37,036 nucleotides of DNA from Gemmatimonadota bacterium (GCA_029863645.1 JAOTVA010000018.1:1-37036); one strand, 5' to 3'. Positions 19,260-28,988 are shown, counted from the first letter of the stretch. Notes: generated by a model from the letters alone, not told the origin. Numbers and translations are program-made.

Positions 19260-21920
19260 CTATCGGCAGGCCAGGCCCTCTCCAGCGGGAGGTCCGTCCG
19301 TCGATGACCCGACCAGGGCGTTGAAGAGGAGCTTGAACGTGCCCCTCGGTTGGCCACGGAAGTGCGGCTGGAAGCCGAAAAGCACCACCTGGCCCTCCCC
19401 GACCGCAGCCATGGCAACGGCGGTTCGACCCGCTAGGTAGGTGTCGCCTCCGAGCGTCCAGCCACTGACGAGGTAGTCTTCACGCGCGTAGCAGACAGGG
19501 GTCGTCACGCCCGCCGTCCGACCGCCATCGGTCCGCTCGAGGACCTGGCTGCGCGCGAACAGCGTCTTCGTGTCCGTCGCGAGTCCGTAGGTGAGCGGGT
19601 GGTCCTGGGCGACCTCGAGCCGGATGATCGAGCCGGGCAAGAAGAAGTCCTGAGTGGAGAGGTCTCGAACCGCGTTGCGGAACGGCAGGTCGAACGCGTT
19701 GATGGCGTAGTCGACCGCGTTGTCGAACGCGACGACCCACCCACCTTGTTCGACAAACGTCCTGATCGCCGTGGTACCTGCGTCCCCGAGGCCGCCCGCG
19801 TACGGCGCCGGCATGTCGTCGGGGGAGTGGCCGTCGAGAATGCCGCGCTCGCTTTGCGAAGGAACGACGAGCACGTCGAAGTCGGACAGCGCGCCACCTC
19901 GAACGTCTTCGTCCCATACATTCGCGTACTCGAATCCGTATTGGTCCAAGACCCAACGGGTCCACCCCTCCGGCATCTGGGCCTGGTAGGAGCGGTAGAT
20001 CGCGACTCGCGGCATCCGAACCGCAGCTACGGACCGGTCGGGCGGTGCCGATCCCGTGCCGGTCAGCGTCAGCCCGTGCTCGTCGGCGAGGCGACGGGCC
20101 TCGTTTCTATCGAGATCGGGCAGCCAATACGACCCGGCCGGAGCCTCGATCCCGGCCGTCGACTCCGTCAACCGAAAGGCCCCGGTCCCCGGCCGCAGGT
20201 GGTCGCCGATCCCCCGATAGAGCCAGTTGGAGTTGACGTGGACCACGTAGCCTCTCGGACCGTCGGCGCTCACGCGTCCGATGTCACGACTCACCTCACC
20301 CCAGGCACCCGTCGGCATCTCGAAAGGCTCGTCGACGTTGGCGACCTCGAGCCCCATCTGATACCGGAGCTCGTAGCCGGTCATGTCGTAGGGAGGAATC
20401 GGTGGTCCACCCGGGAACTGCCGTCGATCCGGGAACTCCTTCGGCTCCATCAAGTCGACGACGTACGGACGGAAGGCCTGAGGTGGGAGCACATACGAGC
20501 CCGCCGCGAACGTGCGCCCGCCGGCCCGGAAGGTGCGGTCTGAACGGACGAACTCGATGCCCGATCGTGACATCAGCTCCATGAACTCGACGACGGTGCT
20601 CGGGTCATGGGACGCCATGGGGTCGAGGACGTACGCGAAGGGGCCGCCCTCGGCCCGCATGCCGCGCTCGATCTGCCGCCTTCCCATCCAGTACTGGTTG
20701 AAGAGATAGTCTTCCTTCTGCTTCGCGCCCGTCGACGCCACCGCGACCGCCGCGGTCATCATGTAGTCCATGGCGTCACGCAGGTGCCAGCAGCCGCCGA
20801 GCCACGGGTTGTTGTAGTTCGTCGATCGAGAGCGGGTCGGCATGTTCATGTTACGCGCGCCGAACGTCTCGGGGATCTCGTCGTAACAACGCGGAGTGGC
20901 GTAACCCGCACCTGCGGTCTCGGTCAGGAAACCGAGCATGTTGTGGTAGTCGGGCCCACCACGCATGGAGCCGTTCCACCAGAGGTCGAAGGTGATGCCG
21001 CTGTTCACCCCCGGCTTGTTCTCGACATCGAATCTCATGCGCATCGACTGTCCCATCTGGTTCAGCGAGCTGACGAGAAGAGGATCCAGGTTGGGGTTCA
21101 CGGGATCCGCGAAAGGCGGCATCCAGATGCGACCGGGGAACGGACTGCTCTGGTGCTGATTGTAGACGATCTGCGGGAACCAGTTGTGGTAAAGCTGACG
21201 GGTCACCGCCTGCGTCTCGACCTGCGTCAGCATGTACCAGTCACGGTTGTTGTCGTGACCGACATAGTGGTGGTACAGCTCGGGCACGCTCGCCATTTCG
21301 AACGCTCCACCGACGTTCGACATGTACCAGTCGGCTACGATGTTGAGTCCGTCCGGATTCATGTTCGCCATGAGCAGGACGATGGCGTTCTCACGTATGT
21401 GTTGTGTCTCGGGTGACTCGTCCGTGACGAAGTAATGAGCCATCTCGGGCATGACCTGCCCGTGCGCGACTTCCGTCGCGTGCAGCCCGCCGTCGATCCA
21501 CACGATCGCCTTCCCCTCGGCGGCGAGCGCGCGGGCCTCGTCTTCGGCGAGAATCGAAGGGAATCCGGCGCGGGGATCGCGCGCGTAGGCCAGCGTCCGA
21601 GTGATCTCCTTGTAGCGCTCCCTGTTGTGCAGGTTCTCGGGCGTCGAGATCGCGGCGAGGTAGAGTGGCTCGCCTCGGGTGCTTTCCCCGATCTGCTCGA
21701 GGACCATCCGGTCCGTCGAGGCCGCCAGCGCCTCGAAGTACGCGGCGATCGGGCCGTACGGGCTCAGCTTGTAGTCCGTGCCGGGCGCAAAGCCGATGAT
21801 GTCGGCGGGCGTCGGCACCTGAGCAGACAGCGGGACCGCAAACACGAGGGCGACGGCCATCGCGACCGCAAGGAGCGTTCTCTGCGTCCGGGACTGCCCG
21901 GTCCGGTCATGACGGATCAT
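19260..21920 (-). CDS. Secreted M14-family zinc carboxypeptidase
   Basis: 886 residues with a signal peptide (LLAVAMAVALVFAVPLSAQ). The peptidase domain has the zinc motif H-x-x-E in GGLHATEVAHGQ (His147, Glu150), substrate-site MNPDGLN (187-193) and NNRDWYML, the third zinc ligand in VYNQHQSSPFP (His256), and the catalytic Glu in MLGFLTETAGAGY (Glu334). The roughly 400-residue C-terminal part contains a ThuA/glutamine-amidotransferase-like segment (IYRSYQAQMPEGWTRWVLDQ, then LVVPSQSERG and FVEQGGWVVAFDN), as is common in the large M14 proteins of Bacteroidota and Gemmatimonadota. It should cleave C-terminal residues from peptides or act on cell-wall peptides outside the cytoplasm. GAGG lies 7 bases before the ATG. 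A gene for a lipid-anchored cytochrome c lies 139 bp upstream on the same strand. Confidence 0.92.
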   Translation of the reverse strand: MIRHDRTGQSRTQRTLLAVAMAVALVFAVPLSAQVPTPADIIGFAPGTDYKLSPYGPIAAYFEALAASTDRMVLEQIGESTRGEPLYLAAISTPENLHNRERYKEITRTLAYARDPRAGFPSILAEDEARALAAEGKAIVWIDGGLHATEVAHGQVMPEMAHYFVTDESPETQHIRENAIVLLMANMNPDGLNIVADWYMSNVGGAFEMASVPELYHHYVGHDNNRDWYMLTQVETQAVTRQLYHNWFPQIVYNQHQSSPFPGRIWMPPFADPVNPNLDPLLVSSLNQMGQSMRMRFDVENKPGVNSGITFDLWWNGSMRGGPDYHNMLGFLTETAGAGYATPRCYDEIPETFGARNMNMPTRSRSTNYNNPWLGGCWHLRDAMDYMMTAAVAVASTGAKQKEDYLFNQYWMGRRQIERGMRAEGGPFAYVLDPMASHDPSTVVEFMELMSRSGIEFVRSDRTFRAGGRTFAAGSYVLPPQAFRPYVVDLMEPKEFPDRRQFPGGPPIPPYDMTGYELRYQMGLEVANVDEPFEMPTGAWGEVSRDIGRVSADGPRGYVVHVNSNWLYRGIGDHLRPGTGAFRLTESTAGIEAPAGSYWLPDLDRNEARRLADEHGLTLTGTGSAPPDRSVAAVRMPRVAIYRSYQAQMPEGWTRWVLDQYGFEYANVWDEDVRGGALSDFDVLVVPSQSERGILDGHSPDDMPAPYAGGLGDAGTTAIRTFVEQGGWVVAFDNAVDYAINAFDLPFRNAVRDLSTQDFFLPGSIIRLEVAQDHPLTYGLATDTKTLFARSQVLERTDGGRTAGVTTPVCYAREDYLVSGWTLGGDTYLAGRTAVAMAAVGEGQVVLFGFQPHFRGQPRGTFKLLFNALVGSSTDGPPAGEGLACR

Positions 21921-22059
21921 TCATCATCCTCTGGGTCGCGGGTGCGAGAGGCAGACTAGACCGGGGGATGTGGGCCGGCAACACGAACGCGAGCTACGGG
22001 AGGGTCAGGCTGAGCGCCTCGTGCCGCGGACCGCGATGATGCGCCGATCTTTCACCCGG

Positions 22060-22542
22060 TCAGGGCGCGGCGCCGGGTATTCCACGCAGCGGCGATTCGA
22101 TGAAGTGCGCGACGGCGTCGATGTCGCGGTACTTGAGACCCACCAGTCCCCAGTACGGCATGCCGGCGACATTGCCCGAGAAGATGTAGCGCCTCAACGG
22201 CATCGGTGCGTCGGCGAACTGCCAGTCCGGGGTCAGGAACGAGGGAGGCCGCAGGGTGTCGCCCTGCATCACGAAATCCCCATCCCCGCGTCCATTCGGC
22301 CCGTGACATTTCGCGCAGCTGATCCGAAACACGAGGCCTCCCCGTTCGGCGCGCGCGGCATCCGACTCCCAAACGATGGTATCGAAGACCGTGGCATCGA
22401 AGGCTTGGAGCGCCATGCTCACCGAGTCGGCACGGGTGGGACCCTGAACCTCTTCCTGGGGCTCGGGCGCCGGCCCGCACGCCGCGATGCACAACGAAAT
22501 CATGACGGTCACGATGGAACGGTCCGGGATCGCATGCCGCAT
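22060..22542 (-). CDS. Lipid-anchored c-type cytochrome
   Basis: 160 residues. MRHAIPDRSIVTVMISLCIA then AC: the lipobox IAAC puts the acylated Cys at 22, followed by a Pro/Glu-rich linker. One haem-c motif is present, CAKCH (Cys76, Cys79, His80), in RISCAKCHGPNGRGDG, the usual setting of class I cytochromes. A distal Met ligand is likely the one in GNVAGMPYWG. It should carry electrons in the periplasm, tethered to a membrane. ATG 22542 has GGAGG 4-5 bases upstream, so the longer readings to 22776 are rejected. Its promoter must lie in the 312-bp divergent gap shared with the sortilin-like gene. Confidence 0.88.
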   Translation of the reverse strand: MRHAIPDRSIVTVMISLCIAACGPAPEPQEEVQGPTRADSVSMALQAFDATVFDTIVWESDAARAERGGLVFRISCAKCHGPNGRGDGDFVMQGDTLRPPSFLTPDWQFADAPMPLRRYIFSGNVAGMPYWGLVGLKYRDIDAVAHFIESPLRGIPGAAP

Positions 22543-22854
22543 ACATCCTCCCGCGCAAAAACGGAATCGAACTGGCCCGATGACCCCGAGGCGTGCTCGC
22601 GGTCGGCGTCTGTGTGCGCAAAACCTCCGATGGGCGTACGCGGGTGACAAGTCGGGAAAAGTCGGTGATCCGACGTGCGGATTCTCCCGGCGGAGGCCCG
22701 CATCGGCCTTGCCTGGTCCGCCAGCCGCGCGCGGAGCGGTGTGGAGCTTGTCCGGGCGCCCCAACACGCCCGACAACTCGGGTGTCCATGAGTTAACGAA
22801 GTCACACAGAGTTCAGACCCTCCCGCTTCACCTTCCTGAGAAAGGCTGGCGAGT
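22543..22854. promoter_or_regulatory. Divergent intergenic region of 312 bp
   Basis: Lies between the cytochrome gene (minus) and the sortilin/BNR gene (plus) and must hold both promoters. Visible structure: GTCGG-TGAT-CCGAC near 22663-22676, and a longer inverted repeat of GTCCGGGCG (22750-22758) against CGCCCGAC (22767-22774) with one bulge. No convincing -35/-10 pair could be chosen. No tRNA fold was found despite a GTTCGATTC-like string on the minus strand. Confidence 0.4.
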
Positions 22855-25800
22855 ATGATGGGTCTACTGTTCCGACGCACCTGGCTCCTTGCGGCAACCC
22901 TGTTGGCTCTCGCGGCCTTGGACGCCCAGGCCCAGTCCTTCCCCCAGGAGCTCTTTGCGAACCTCCAGTGGGAGAACATGGGGCCCGCACGAGGTGGCCG
23001 TTCGACAGCGGCCGCGGGCAGCGACGCACGGCCGCTGGAATACTACTTCGGTGCCACCGGCGGCGGGCTCTGGAAGACCTCCGACGCAGGCACGACCTGG
23101 ACCAACGTCACGGATCACCAGATCGGTAGCGCGTCAGTGGGCGCCGTCCAGGTATGCGCGGCAAACCCGGACGTGGTCTACATCGGCACGGGGGAGACCC
23201 AGCTTCGAGGCAATATCCAGCAGGGCGACGGCGTCTACCGCTCCGAGGACGCCGGCCAGACGTGGACCCACCTGGGGCTGAAGGAGACGCAAAACGTCTC
23301 CCGCATTCGCATCCACCCCACCGATTGTGAGACGGCATGGGTGGCGGCCTTCGGAAAGCACTCGGCGCCGAACCCCGAGCGGGGGGTCTACAAGACGACC
23401 GACGGCGGACGTTCGTGGGACCTCGTGCTCTTCCGCGATGATCGCACGGGCGCCGTGGATCTGACCATGGAGCCCGGCAACCCAGACGTCCTCTACGCCG
23501 CGATGTGGGAGGCCTGGCGCAAGTCCTGGGGCATGAGCTCCGGCGGACCGGGTAGTGGACTCTTCAAGTCCGTCGACGGTGGCGAGAATTGGAACGAGAT
23601 CTCCCGCGCACCAGGCTTGCCCGAGGGCGTGTTGGGCAAGATCGGCGTGGCGGTCTCTCCGGCCGACCCGAGCCGGGTGTGGGCGCTGATCGAGAACGAC
23701 GAGGGCGGCGTCTTCCGCTCCGACGACGCGGGTCTGACGTGGGAGCGCATCAACCGTCAGCGCGACCTCCGGCAGCGGGCATTCTACTACACGAGGGTGT
23801 ATGCAGACCCTCAGGATCGCGACGTGATGTACGCCCTCAACACGGGCTTCTACCGCTCGACCGATGGCGGTGAGACGTTCACGGGCATTTCCGTTCCGCA
23901 CGGCGACAACCACGACCTGTGGATCGCGCCGAGCGACCCGGATCGCATGATCGAGACGAACGACGGCGGTGCGAACGTCTCGTTCAACGGCGGGGAGAGC
24001 TGGACGGACCAGGACCTCCCGACGGCTCAATTCTATCGCGTCACGACAACGAACCACTTCCCCTACCACATCTGCGGGGCCCAGCAGGACAACTCCACGG
24101 CGTGCGTCGCGAGCCGCGGGTGGGATCACCTGTACGGTGGTGACGCTGAAGAACGCTACCTCTACGACGCGGGTGGCGGGGAGAGCGGGTACATCGCGTC
24201 GAATCCGGATCGTCCTCACATCCTCTATGCGGGCTCCCATTCGGGCACGCTCACCCGCAAGAACCAAGAAACCGGCCAGACTCGGGCGATCAACGTGTGG
24301 CCCGAAAACCCCATGGGGCAGTCGTCGGCATCGCTGGTTGAGCGGGTCCAATGGACCTTCCCCATCGTCTTCAGCCATCACGACTCGAACGTGCTCTACA
24401 CGACGAGTCAGCACGTGTGGAAGACCACGAACGAGGGTCAGAGCTTCACCCGCATCAGCCCGGACCTGACGCGGGCCGACCCGGCGACCATGATCGAGTC
24501 GGGAGGACCCATCACGAAGGACCAGACGGGAGTCGAAGTCTATGCGACCGTCTTCGCGCTGGCGCCCTCCTATCACGACCCGGAGGTGATCTGGGCAGGC
24601 TCGGACGACGGGCTCGTCCATATCACCCGCAACGCATCCGCGGCCGAGCCTACCTGGACGAACGTCACACCCCCCGATGCACCGGACTTCGTGCGCATCA
24701 ACACGATCGAGGCCTCCCCCACGACGCCCGGTAAGGCGTACGTGTCGGGCATCCGATACCTCGTCGAGGACGATCGCAGCCCTTACGTGTGGAAGACCGA
24801 GGACTACGGTCGGAGCTGGACCAAGATCGTGAACGGGATTCCGACCGACGACTTCGTGCGCGCCACGCGCGAGGACCCGAAACGGGCCGGTCTCCTGTAC
24901 GCGGCGTCGGAGCGCACGGTGTACGTGTCCTGGGACGACGGCGCGAACTGGCAGCCGCTCTCGCAGAACCTACCGATCGTTCAGGTCTCCGATCTGGTGG
25001 TCGCAGACGACGACCTGGTCATCGGTACCCACGGTCGTTCGTTCTGGGTCATGCGCGACATCACGCCGCTACGCGAAATGAACACCACGGTCGCCCAGGC
25101 TCCGGTCCACCTCTTCAACCCGGTCGACACATACCGCGGAGTCGACAATGGTGTGCAGGTCCGGTACTTCCTCGCGGCCGACTCGGACGTGAAGCTGGAG
25201 TTCCTCGACGAACGCGGCTCGGTCATCGAAACCGTCGAGGGCGACGCATCGGTCGAGGAGCAGCCCGCCGCGGGTCGCGGCGGGGGCAACCGTCGCTTCG
25301 GCGGCGGCGCGCCCACACGACCCTCGGGCAAGGCAGGCGCCCACACGTTCCTGTGGGACCTCCGGTACCCCGGGTACGTGGACTTCGAGGGCATGATCTT
25401 CTGGTCCGGACAGAATCAGGGCCCGATCGTGCTCCCGGGCACGTACACGGTTCGTCTCACGGCCGGTGGTGAGACGATCGAGCGTCCCTTCGAGATTCGA
25501 CTCGATCCACGCTCCGAGCCGGTGACGGTGGCGCAGCTCCAGGCGCAGCTCGATCTGGCCCTCGAAATCCGAGACAAGGTCACCGAGGCGAACCAGGCCG
25601 TCATCGATATTCGCATGATCAAAGGCGAGGTCGACGATCGGCAGGCACAGACCAGCAATTCCGAGATCCAGCAGCAGGGCGACGTAGTGAAGGACAAGCT
25701 CAGCGGAGTCGAGGCCGAGATCTACCAGGTCAAGAACGAGAGCCGGCAGGACCCGCTCAACTTCCCCATCAAGATCAACAACAAGTTGGCGGCGCTCCTG

Positions 25801-25989
25801 AACGGGGTGTCGCGCAGCGACTTCCCACCGACCGAGCAGTCCCGGGAGGTATTCGCGCGCCTCGATGGACTTCTACAGGAGGAGATGGTTCGCTTGCGAC
25901 TCATCATCGATCAGGACCTCGCACGCCTCAACGAGCTGCTCCGCGAAGAGGGGCTCGATCCGATCATGATCAGGAGACTGATCAGTTGA
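22855..25989 (+). CDS. Sortilin/VPS10-like BNR (Asp-box) repeat secreted protein
   Basis: 1044 residues with a signal peptide ending near DAQAQ (about residue 26). It is built from Asp-box beta-propeller repeats, S-x-D-x-G-x-T-W: SDAGTTW (76-82), SEDAGQTW (130-137), TTDGGRSW (181-188), SVDGGENW (239-246), SDDAGLTW (289-296), STDGGETF (335-342), and later TTNEGQSF, TEDYGRSW and SWDDGANW. That gives at least nine boxes, enough for one or two propellers like those of sortilins and bacterial xyloglucanases or sialidases. A Gly/Arg-rich linker (GRGGGNRRFGGG) lies near residue 805 and a helical C-terminal region with coiled-coil character follows (VAQLQAQLDLALEIRDKVTE). The role may be binding or turnover of extracellular polymers, but no catalytic residues are evident. 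The DUF5916 gene follows after 70 bp. Confidence 0.9.
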   Translation: MMGLLFRRTWLLAATLLALAALDAQAQSFPQELFANLQWENMGPARGGRSTAAAGSDARPLEYYFGATGGGLWKTSDAGTTWTNVTDHQIGSASVGAVQVCAANPDVVYIGTGETQLRGNIQQGDGVYRSEDAGQTWTHLGLKETQNVSRIRIHPTDCETAWVAAFGKHSAPNPERGVYKTTDGGRSWDLVLFRDDRTGAVDLTMEPGNPDVLYAAMWEAWRKSWGMSSGGPGSGLFKSVDGGENWNEISRAPGLPEGVLGKIGVAVSPADPSRVWALIENDEGGVFRSDDAGLTWERINRQRDLRQRAFYYTRVYADPQDRDVMYALNTGFYRSTDGGETFTGISVPHGDNHDLWIAPSDPDRMIETNDGGANVSFNGGESWTDQDLPTAQFYRVTTTNHFPYHICGAQQDNSTACVASRGWDHLYGGDAEERYLYDAGGGESGYIASNPDRPHILYAGSHSGTLTRKNQETGQTRAINVWPENPMGQSSASLVERVQWTFPIVFSHHDSNVLYTTSQHVWKTTNEGQSFTRISPDLTRADPATMIESGGPITKDQTGVEVYATVFALAPSYHDPEVIWAGSDDGLVHITRNASAAEPTWTNVTPPDAPDFVRINTIEASPTTPGKAYVSGIRYLVEDDRSPYVWKTEDYGRSWTKIVNGIPTDDFVRATREDPKRAGLLYAASERTVYVSWDDGANWQPLSQNLPIVQVSDLVVADDDLVIGTHGRSFWVMRDITPLREMNTTVAQAPVHLFNPVDTYRGVDNGVQVRYFLAADSDVKLEFLDERGSVIETVEGDASVEEQPAAGRGGGNRRFGGGAPTRPSGKAGAHTFLWDLRYPGYVDFEGMIFWSGQNQGPIVLPGTYTVRLTAGGETIERPFEIRLDPRSEPVTVAQLQAQLDLALEIRDKVTEANQAVIDIRMIKGEVDDRQAQTSNSEIQQQGDVVKDKLSGVEAEIYQVKNESRQDPLNFPIKINNKLAALLNGVSRSDFPPTEQSREVFARLDGLLQEEMVRLRLIIDQDLARLNELLREEGLDPIMIRRLIS

Positions 25990-25995
25990 TCTCCG

Positions 25996-26024
25996 CGCCC
26001 CGTCGGTCGATGACCGGCGGGGCG
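25996..26024 (+). other. Strong intergenic hairpin between two co-directional genes
   Basis: CGCCCCG (25996-26002) pairs with CGGGGCG (26018-26024); inside it a T/G wobble and CGGTC/GACCG continue the stem around a GAT loop, 13 pairs in 29 bases. It sits 7 bases after the sortilin-like gene stop and 36 bases before the DUF5916 start. There is no U-run, so it may stabilise the upstream mRNA 3' end, act as a partial terminator, or insulate the second gene's ribosome-binding site. Confidence 0.6.
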
Positions 26025-26059
26025 ACTCCACCCCTATCGCCTTCCCCGGAGAAGTACGG

Positions 26060-28279
26060 TTGAGACGCCTCGCCGTTCGTACGCTCTCGATCGTGGTCAT
26101 GATCGGCTTCGCCATCGCTCCGCTCGCCGCGCAGGAACCGGCGGCGCTTCCCGCAACGATCACCGACGCACAACGCAGACACGTGCAGGCGATGCCTGTT
26201 CAGGGCCCGATCGAGCTCGACGGTCGGCTCGACGAGGGCATCTGGTCCGGCCCCGCGCAAAGCGGCTTCGTGCAGGCCGAGCCGCGCGAGGGTCAGCCGG
26301 CCACCGAAGACACCGAAGTCTGGGTCGCGTACGACGCCTCGACCCTCTATATCGGCGCGCGGCTCTACGATTCGGGCGACCCTACGGTCAACGACATCCG
26401 GAAGGACTTCGACGAGGCCAATCAGGACGTCTTCCAGGTCATCCTGGACACGTTCCGTGACCGACGCAGCGGGTACGTCTTCCAGACCAACCCCGAGGGC
26501 GCGCGCGGAGACCGTCAGGTCGCGAACGAAGGCCGCGAGGTCAACCGGTCGTGGGACGCCATCTGGCGGGTGGAGACCGCGCAGTTCGCCGGGGGATGGT
26601 CTCTGGAAATGGCGATTCCGTTTCGCTCGCTGCGCTTCGATCCGGATCACGATGGATGGGGCATCAACTTCGGTCGTCTCCTACGGCGCAACAACGAACT
26701 CTCGTATTGGGCCCCGATTCCCCGGGCGTACACGTTCAACCGTCTGTCCCTGGCCGGCGACCTGGACGGGCTGCCCCGTGCGACGGCGGGACGTGACCTT
26801 CGTTTCAAGCCCTTCGCGCTCGGCTCGACGGTGCGAGAAACGGGTGGAAGCGATTTCTCCAGCGACGCTGAGGTCGGGCTCGACGCAAAGTACGGGCTGA
26901 CGTCCGGCCTCACGCTCGACGTGACGGTGAATCCCGACTTCGCGCAGGTCGAGGCGGACGAACAGAGGGTCAATCTCACCCAATTCAGCCTCTTCTTTCA
27001 GGAGAAGCGAGAGTTCTTCCTGGAGAACTCGGGCCTCTTCTACGTCGGGGACGCGGCGCGGAACCTTCGCATTCGCCTCACGCCCACGCCCGACGAAGAC
27101 CTCCTGCTCTTCTTCAGCCGTCGAATCGGTATCTCCGCCGATGGCCGGCAGGTGCCCATCAAAGGTGGGGCTCGTCTCACCGGACAAGCCGGAGGGCTGG
27201 TCGTCGGCGGCATGTTCATGCGGACCGATGCCTTCGGCGGCGCCCCGGGGAACGACTACGGTGTATTTCGCATCCGCAAGAACGTGCTGCGAGGCTCCGA
27301 CGTCGGAGCGATCGTGATGATGCGCGACGCCGTCGACGACGAGTCCAGCTACAACCGCGTCTACGGCCTCGATACCTACATCCGCTTTCCGGGTGAGATC
27401 GACTGGAGCACGTATTACGTCGTGTCCGAGTCCCCCGCGTTCGACGATGGGCAGTACGCGTGGCGGACGTCGATCAATCGCGAGGGCAACTTCCACCACA
27501 TCAAGCTCGGCGCGATGGAGCTCGGCGACGGCTTCACGAACGACCTCGGGTTCTTCAATCGAACGGGCGTGCGGAAATACTTCATCGACTGGGGCGTGCG
27601 TCCCCGACCCGAGTCCTTCCGAGCATTCGGAGTCCGAGAGATCCATCCCCACATCACGTGGAACTACTACGACGACCTCGACGGCAACATCGTCGCGAAG
27701 AGGCTCCACTCGGGCGTGACCTTCTTCTTCGAGTCGGGCGGGAACGTCCAGCTCGCCATGGATCGATCGACAGAGCGAATCTCGGAGCCGTTCGTCATCG
27801 ACAGTCGCATCGACCCGATTCCGGTGGGTCGACATGACTGGGACGCCTGGGTGCTCTCCGGGAGCACCGATTCGAGTCGACTGCTGTCCGGGAACTGGCG
27901 AATCACGCGGGGAGGTCTGTGGACCGGCGATCAACGCTCGTTCTCGGGAGGCCTCACGATTCGGCCCTCGTACAAGTTTCGGACGACGACCAGCGTGTCG
28001 CGCACGTCGGCCGATCTCGACGCCCCCGTCGCATCGTTCACCAAGACCTTCTGGACGTCGCGCACGAACTACTCGTTCAACGAAGACATGTTCATCGACG
28101 CTCTCGTGCAGTACGACCCCGCGACGAAGCGCCTGAACTCGAACGTCCGGTTCAACTGGATCCACAGCCCGCTCTCCGACGTGTTCCTGGTCTGGAACGA
28201 GCAACGTTTCGAGACGGGGGAAGGAATCCGGCCCGGAAGAAGCCTGACCGTGAAGGTCACGAAGATGCTGGCGTTCTGA
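26060..28279 (+). CDS. DUF5916 protein with CBM9-like N-terminal domain
   Basis: 739 residues. A signal peptide (LSIVVMIGFAIAPLAAQ) precedes a carbohydrate-binding-family-9-like domain (about 45-235): GPIELDGRLDEGIWSGPAQS, VWVAYDASTLYIGARLYD, VFQVILDTFRDRRSGYVFQT, WSLEMAIPFRSLRF. The remaining 500 residues have the DUF5916 signature NPDFAQVEADEQRVNLTQFS and FFQEKREFFLENSGLF, then alternating aromatic beta-strands that look like an outer-membrane beta-barrel. The TTG start has GGAG 8 bases upstream. Such proteins are abundant in Gemmatimonadota and Bacteroidota and are suspected to take part in sugar or polymer uptake or sensing. Pairing with the BNR gene fits that, but neither function is proven. 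Confidence 0.88.
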   Translation: MRRLAVRTLSIVVMIGFAIAPLAAQEPAALPATITDAQRRHVQAMPVQGPIELDGRLDEGIWSGPAQSGFVQAEPREGQPATEDTEVWVAYDASTLYIGARLYDSGDPTVNDIRKDFDEANQDVFQVILDTFRDRRSGYVFQTNPEGARGDRQVANEGREVNRSWDAIWRVETAQFAGGWSLEMAIPFRSLRFDPDHDGWGINFGRLLRRNNELSYWAPIPRAYTFNRLSLAGDLDGLPRATAGRDLRFKPFALGSTVRETGGSDFSSDAEVGLDAKYGLTSGLTLDVTVNPDFAQVEADEQRVNLTQFSLFFQEKREFFLENSGLFYVGDAARNLRIRLTPTPDEDLLLFFSRRIGISADGRQVPIKGGARLTGQAGGLVVGGMFMRTDAFGGAPGNDYGVFRIRKNVLRGSDVGAIVMMRDAVDDESSYNRVYGLDTYIRFPGEIDWSTYYVVSESPAFDDGQYAWRTSINREGNFHHIKLGAMELGDGFTNDLGFFNRTGVRKYFIDWGVRPRPESFRAFGVREIHPHITWNYYDDLDGNIVAKRLHSGVTFFFESGGNVQLAMDRSTERISEPFVIDSRIDPIPVGRHDWDAWVLSGSTDSSRLLSGNWRITRGGLWTGDQRSFSGGLTIRPSYKFRTTTSVSRTSADLDAPVASFTKTFWTSRTNYSFNEDMFIDALVQYDPATKRLNSNVRFNWIHSPLSDVFLVWNEQRFETGEGIRPGRSLTVKVTKMLAF

Positions 28280-28319
28280 TGAACCCTCCGTGGTACGCGA
28301 TCACAGGAGTGAGCACATC

Positions 28320-28988
28320 ATGACTGACGTTTCAATCAGGATCGAGCAGGTAAAGCGGGTCGGGACCGGCCTCGCATTGTTGGTGTTTCCCCCGATGCTC
28401 TTGGTGGGCTTTCTCCTGCACCCGGACATCACGAGCCTCGAGATGGTTACCGAGGCCGAGGCGTGGGCGGGTGAATTCCGTGGCAACTTCCTTTTCCACT
28501 TCGGCCACGTGCTGGTCATGTTCGTCGCACCGCTGGCGATCCTGGTGGGTGTGCGGTGCATGCGATTCGCCACGGGAAGCGGCGCCTGGATGATCTTCAC
28601 CGGAGGGGTGCTTGGGGTGTTCGGCGCCTTCATCCTCGCGGTGGATAAGGGTGCGTTGACGCTGGTCCTCACCGCCTTCGATACCCTCCCGGAGGGCACC
28701 TTCGAACAGATCTACCCTGCCCTCCAGGTCATGTTGGAACGCGCAGGCTGGCTTTGGATCGTCTACCTACTGGCACTCCTGCCGGTCGGCTTCATCGTCC
28801 AAGCGATCGGACTCGCCAAGGCCGGAATCATCGGGAAAGGCCAGGCCGCATTGATCGTCATCGGCATGGCCACGCTCTTCGTGGGTGACATCGAGATCAT
28901 CACGGCCGCGGGGGCAGTTCTCATGTGCTTTGGCTATGTGCCGATGGGGATGCGTGAGCTCCGAGGCGAGCTCGGCACCGCCCTCTGA
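28320..28988 (+). CDS. Six-TM integral membrane protein of unknown function
   Basis: 222 residues with six predicted spans: about 14-33, 58-78, 88-108, 143-165, 170-189 and 192-212. Features include HPDITSLEMVTEAEAW after TM1, HFGHVLVMFVAPLAIL in TM2 with two His, and PEGTFEQIYPALQVMLERAG before TM4. ATG 28320 has AGGAG about 10 bases upstream. It follows the DUF5916 gene by 40 bp, likely in one transcript with it. I do not recognise the family; the paired His residues in TM2 could bind haem or metal, which is speculation. Confidence 0.75.
   Translation: MTDVSIRIEQVKRVGTGLALLVFPPMLLVGFLLHPDITSLEMVTEAEAWAGEFRGNFLFHFGHVLVMFVAPLAILVGVRCMRFATGSGAWMIFTGGVLGVFGAFILAVDKGALTLVLTAFDTLPEGTFEQIYPALQVMLERAGWLWIVYLLALLPVGFIVQAIGLAKAGIIGKGQAALIVIGMATLFVGDIEIITAAGAVLMCFGYVPMGMRELRGELGTAL

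Noticed and set aside
22509..22979. 156-residue minus ORF containing AGRIRTSDHRLF, a string often seen in translated tRNA-adjacent DNA
   Set aside because: It overlaps the cytochrome and BNR gene starts; I tried to fold a tRNA on both strands here and found no acceptor or T-arm pairing.
23134..24621. 495-residue minus-strand ORF antisense to the BNR gene
   Set aside because: Shadow ORF; Arg/His/Val-rich composition without any recognisable fold, opposite a clear propeller protein.
26681..28204. 507-residue minus-strand ORF antisense to the DUF5916 gene
   Set aside because: A shadow of the high-GC codon usage of the real gene; no domain, no start signal.
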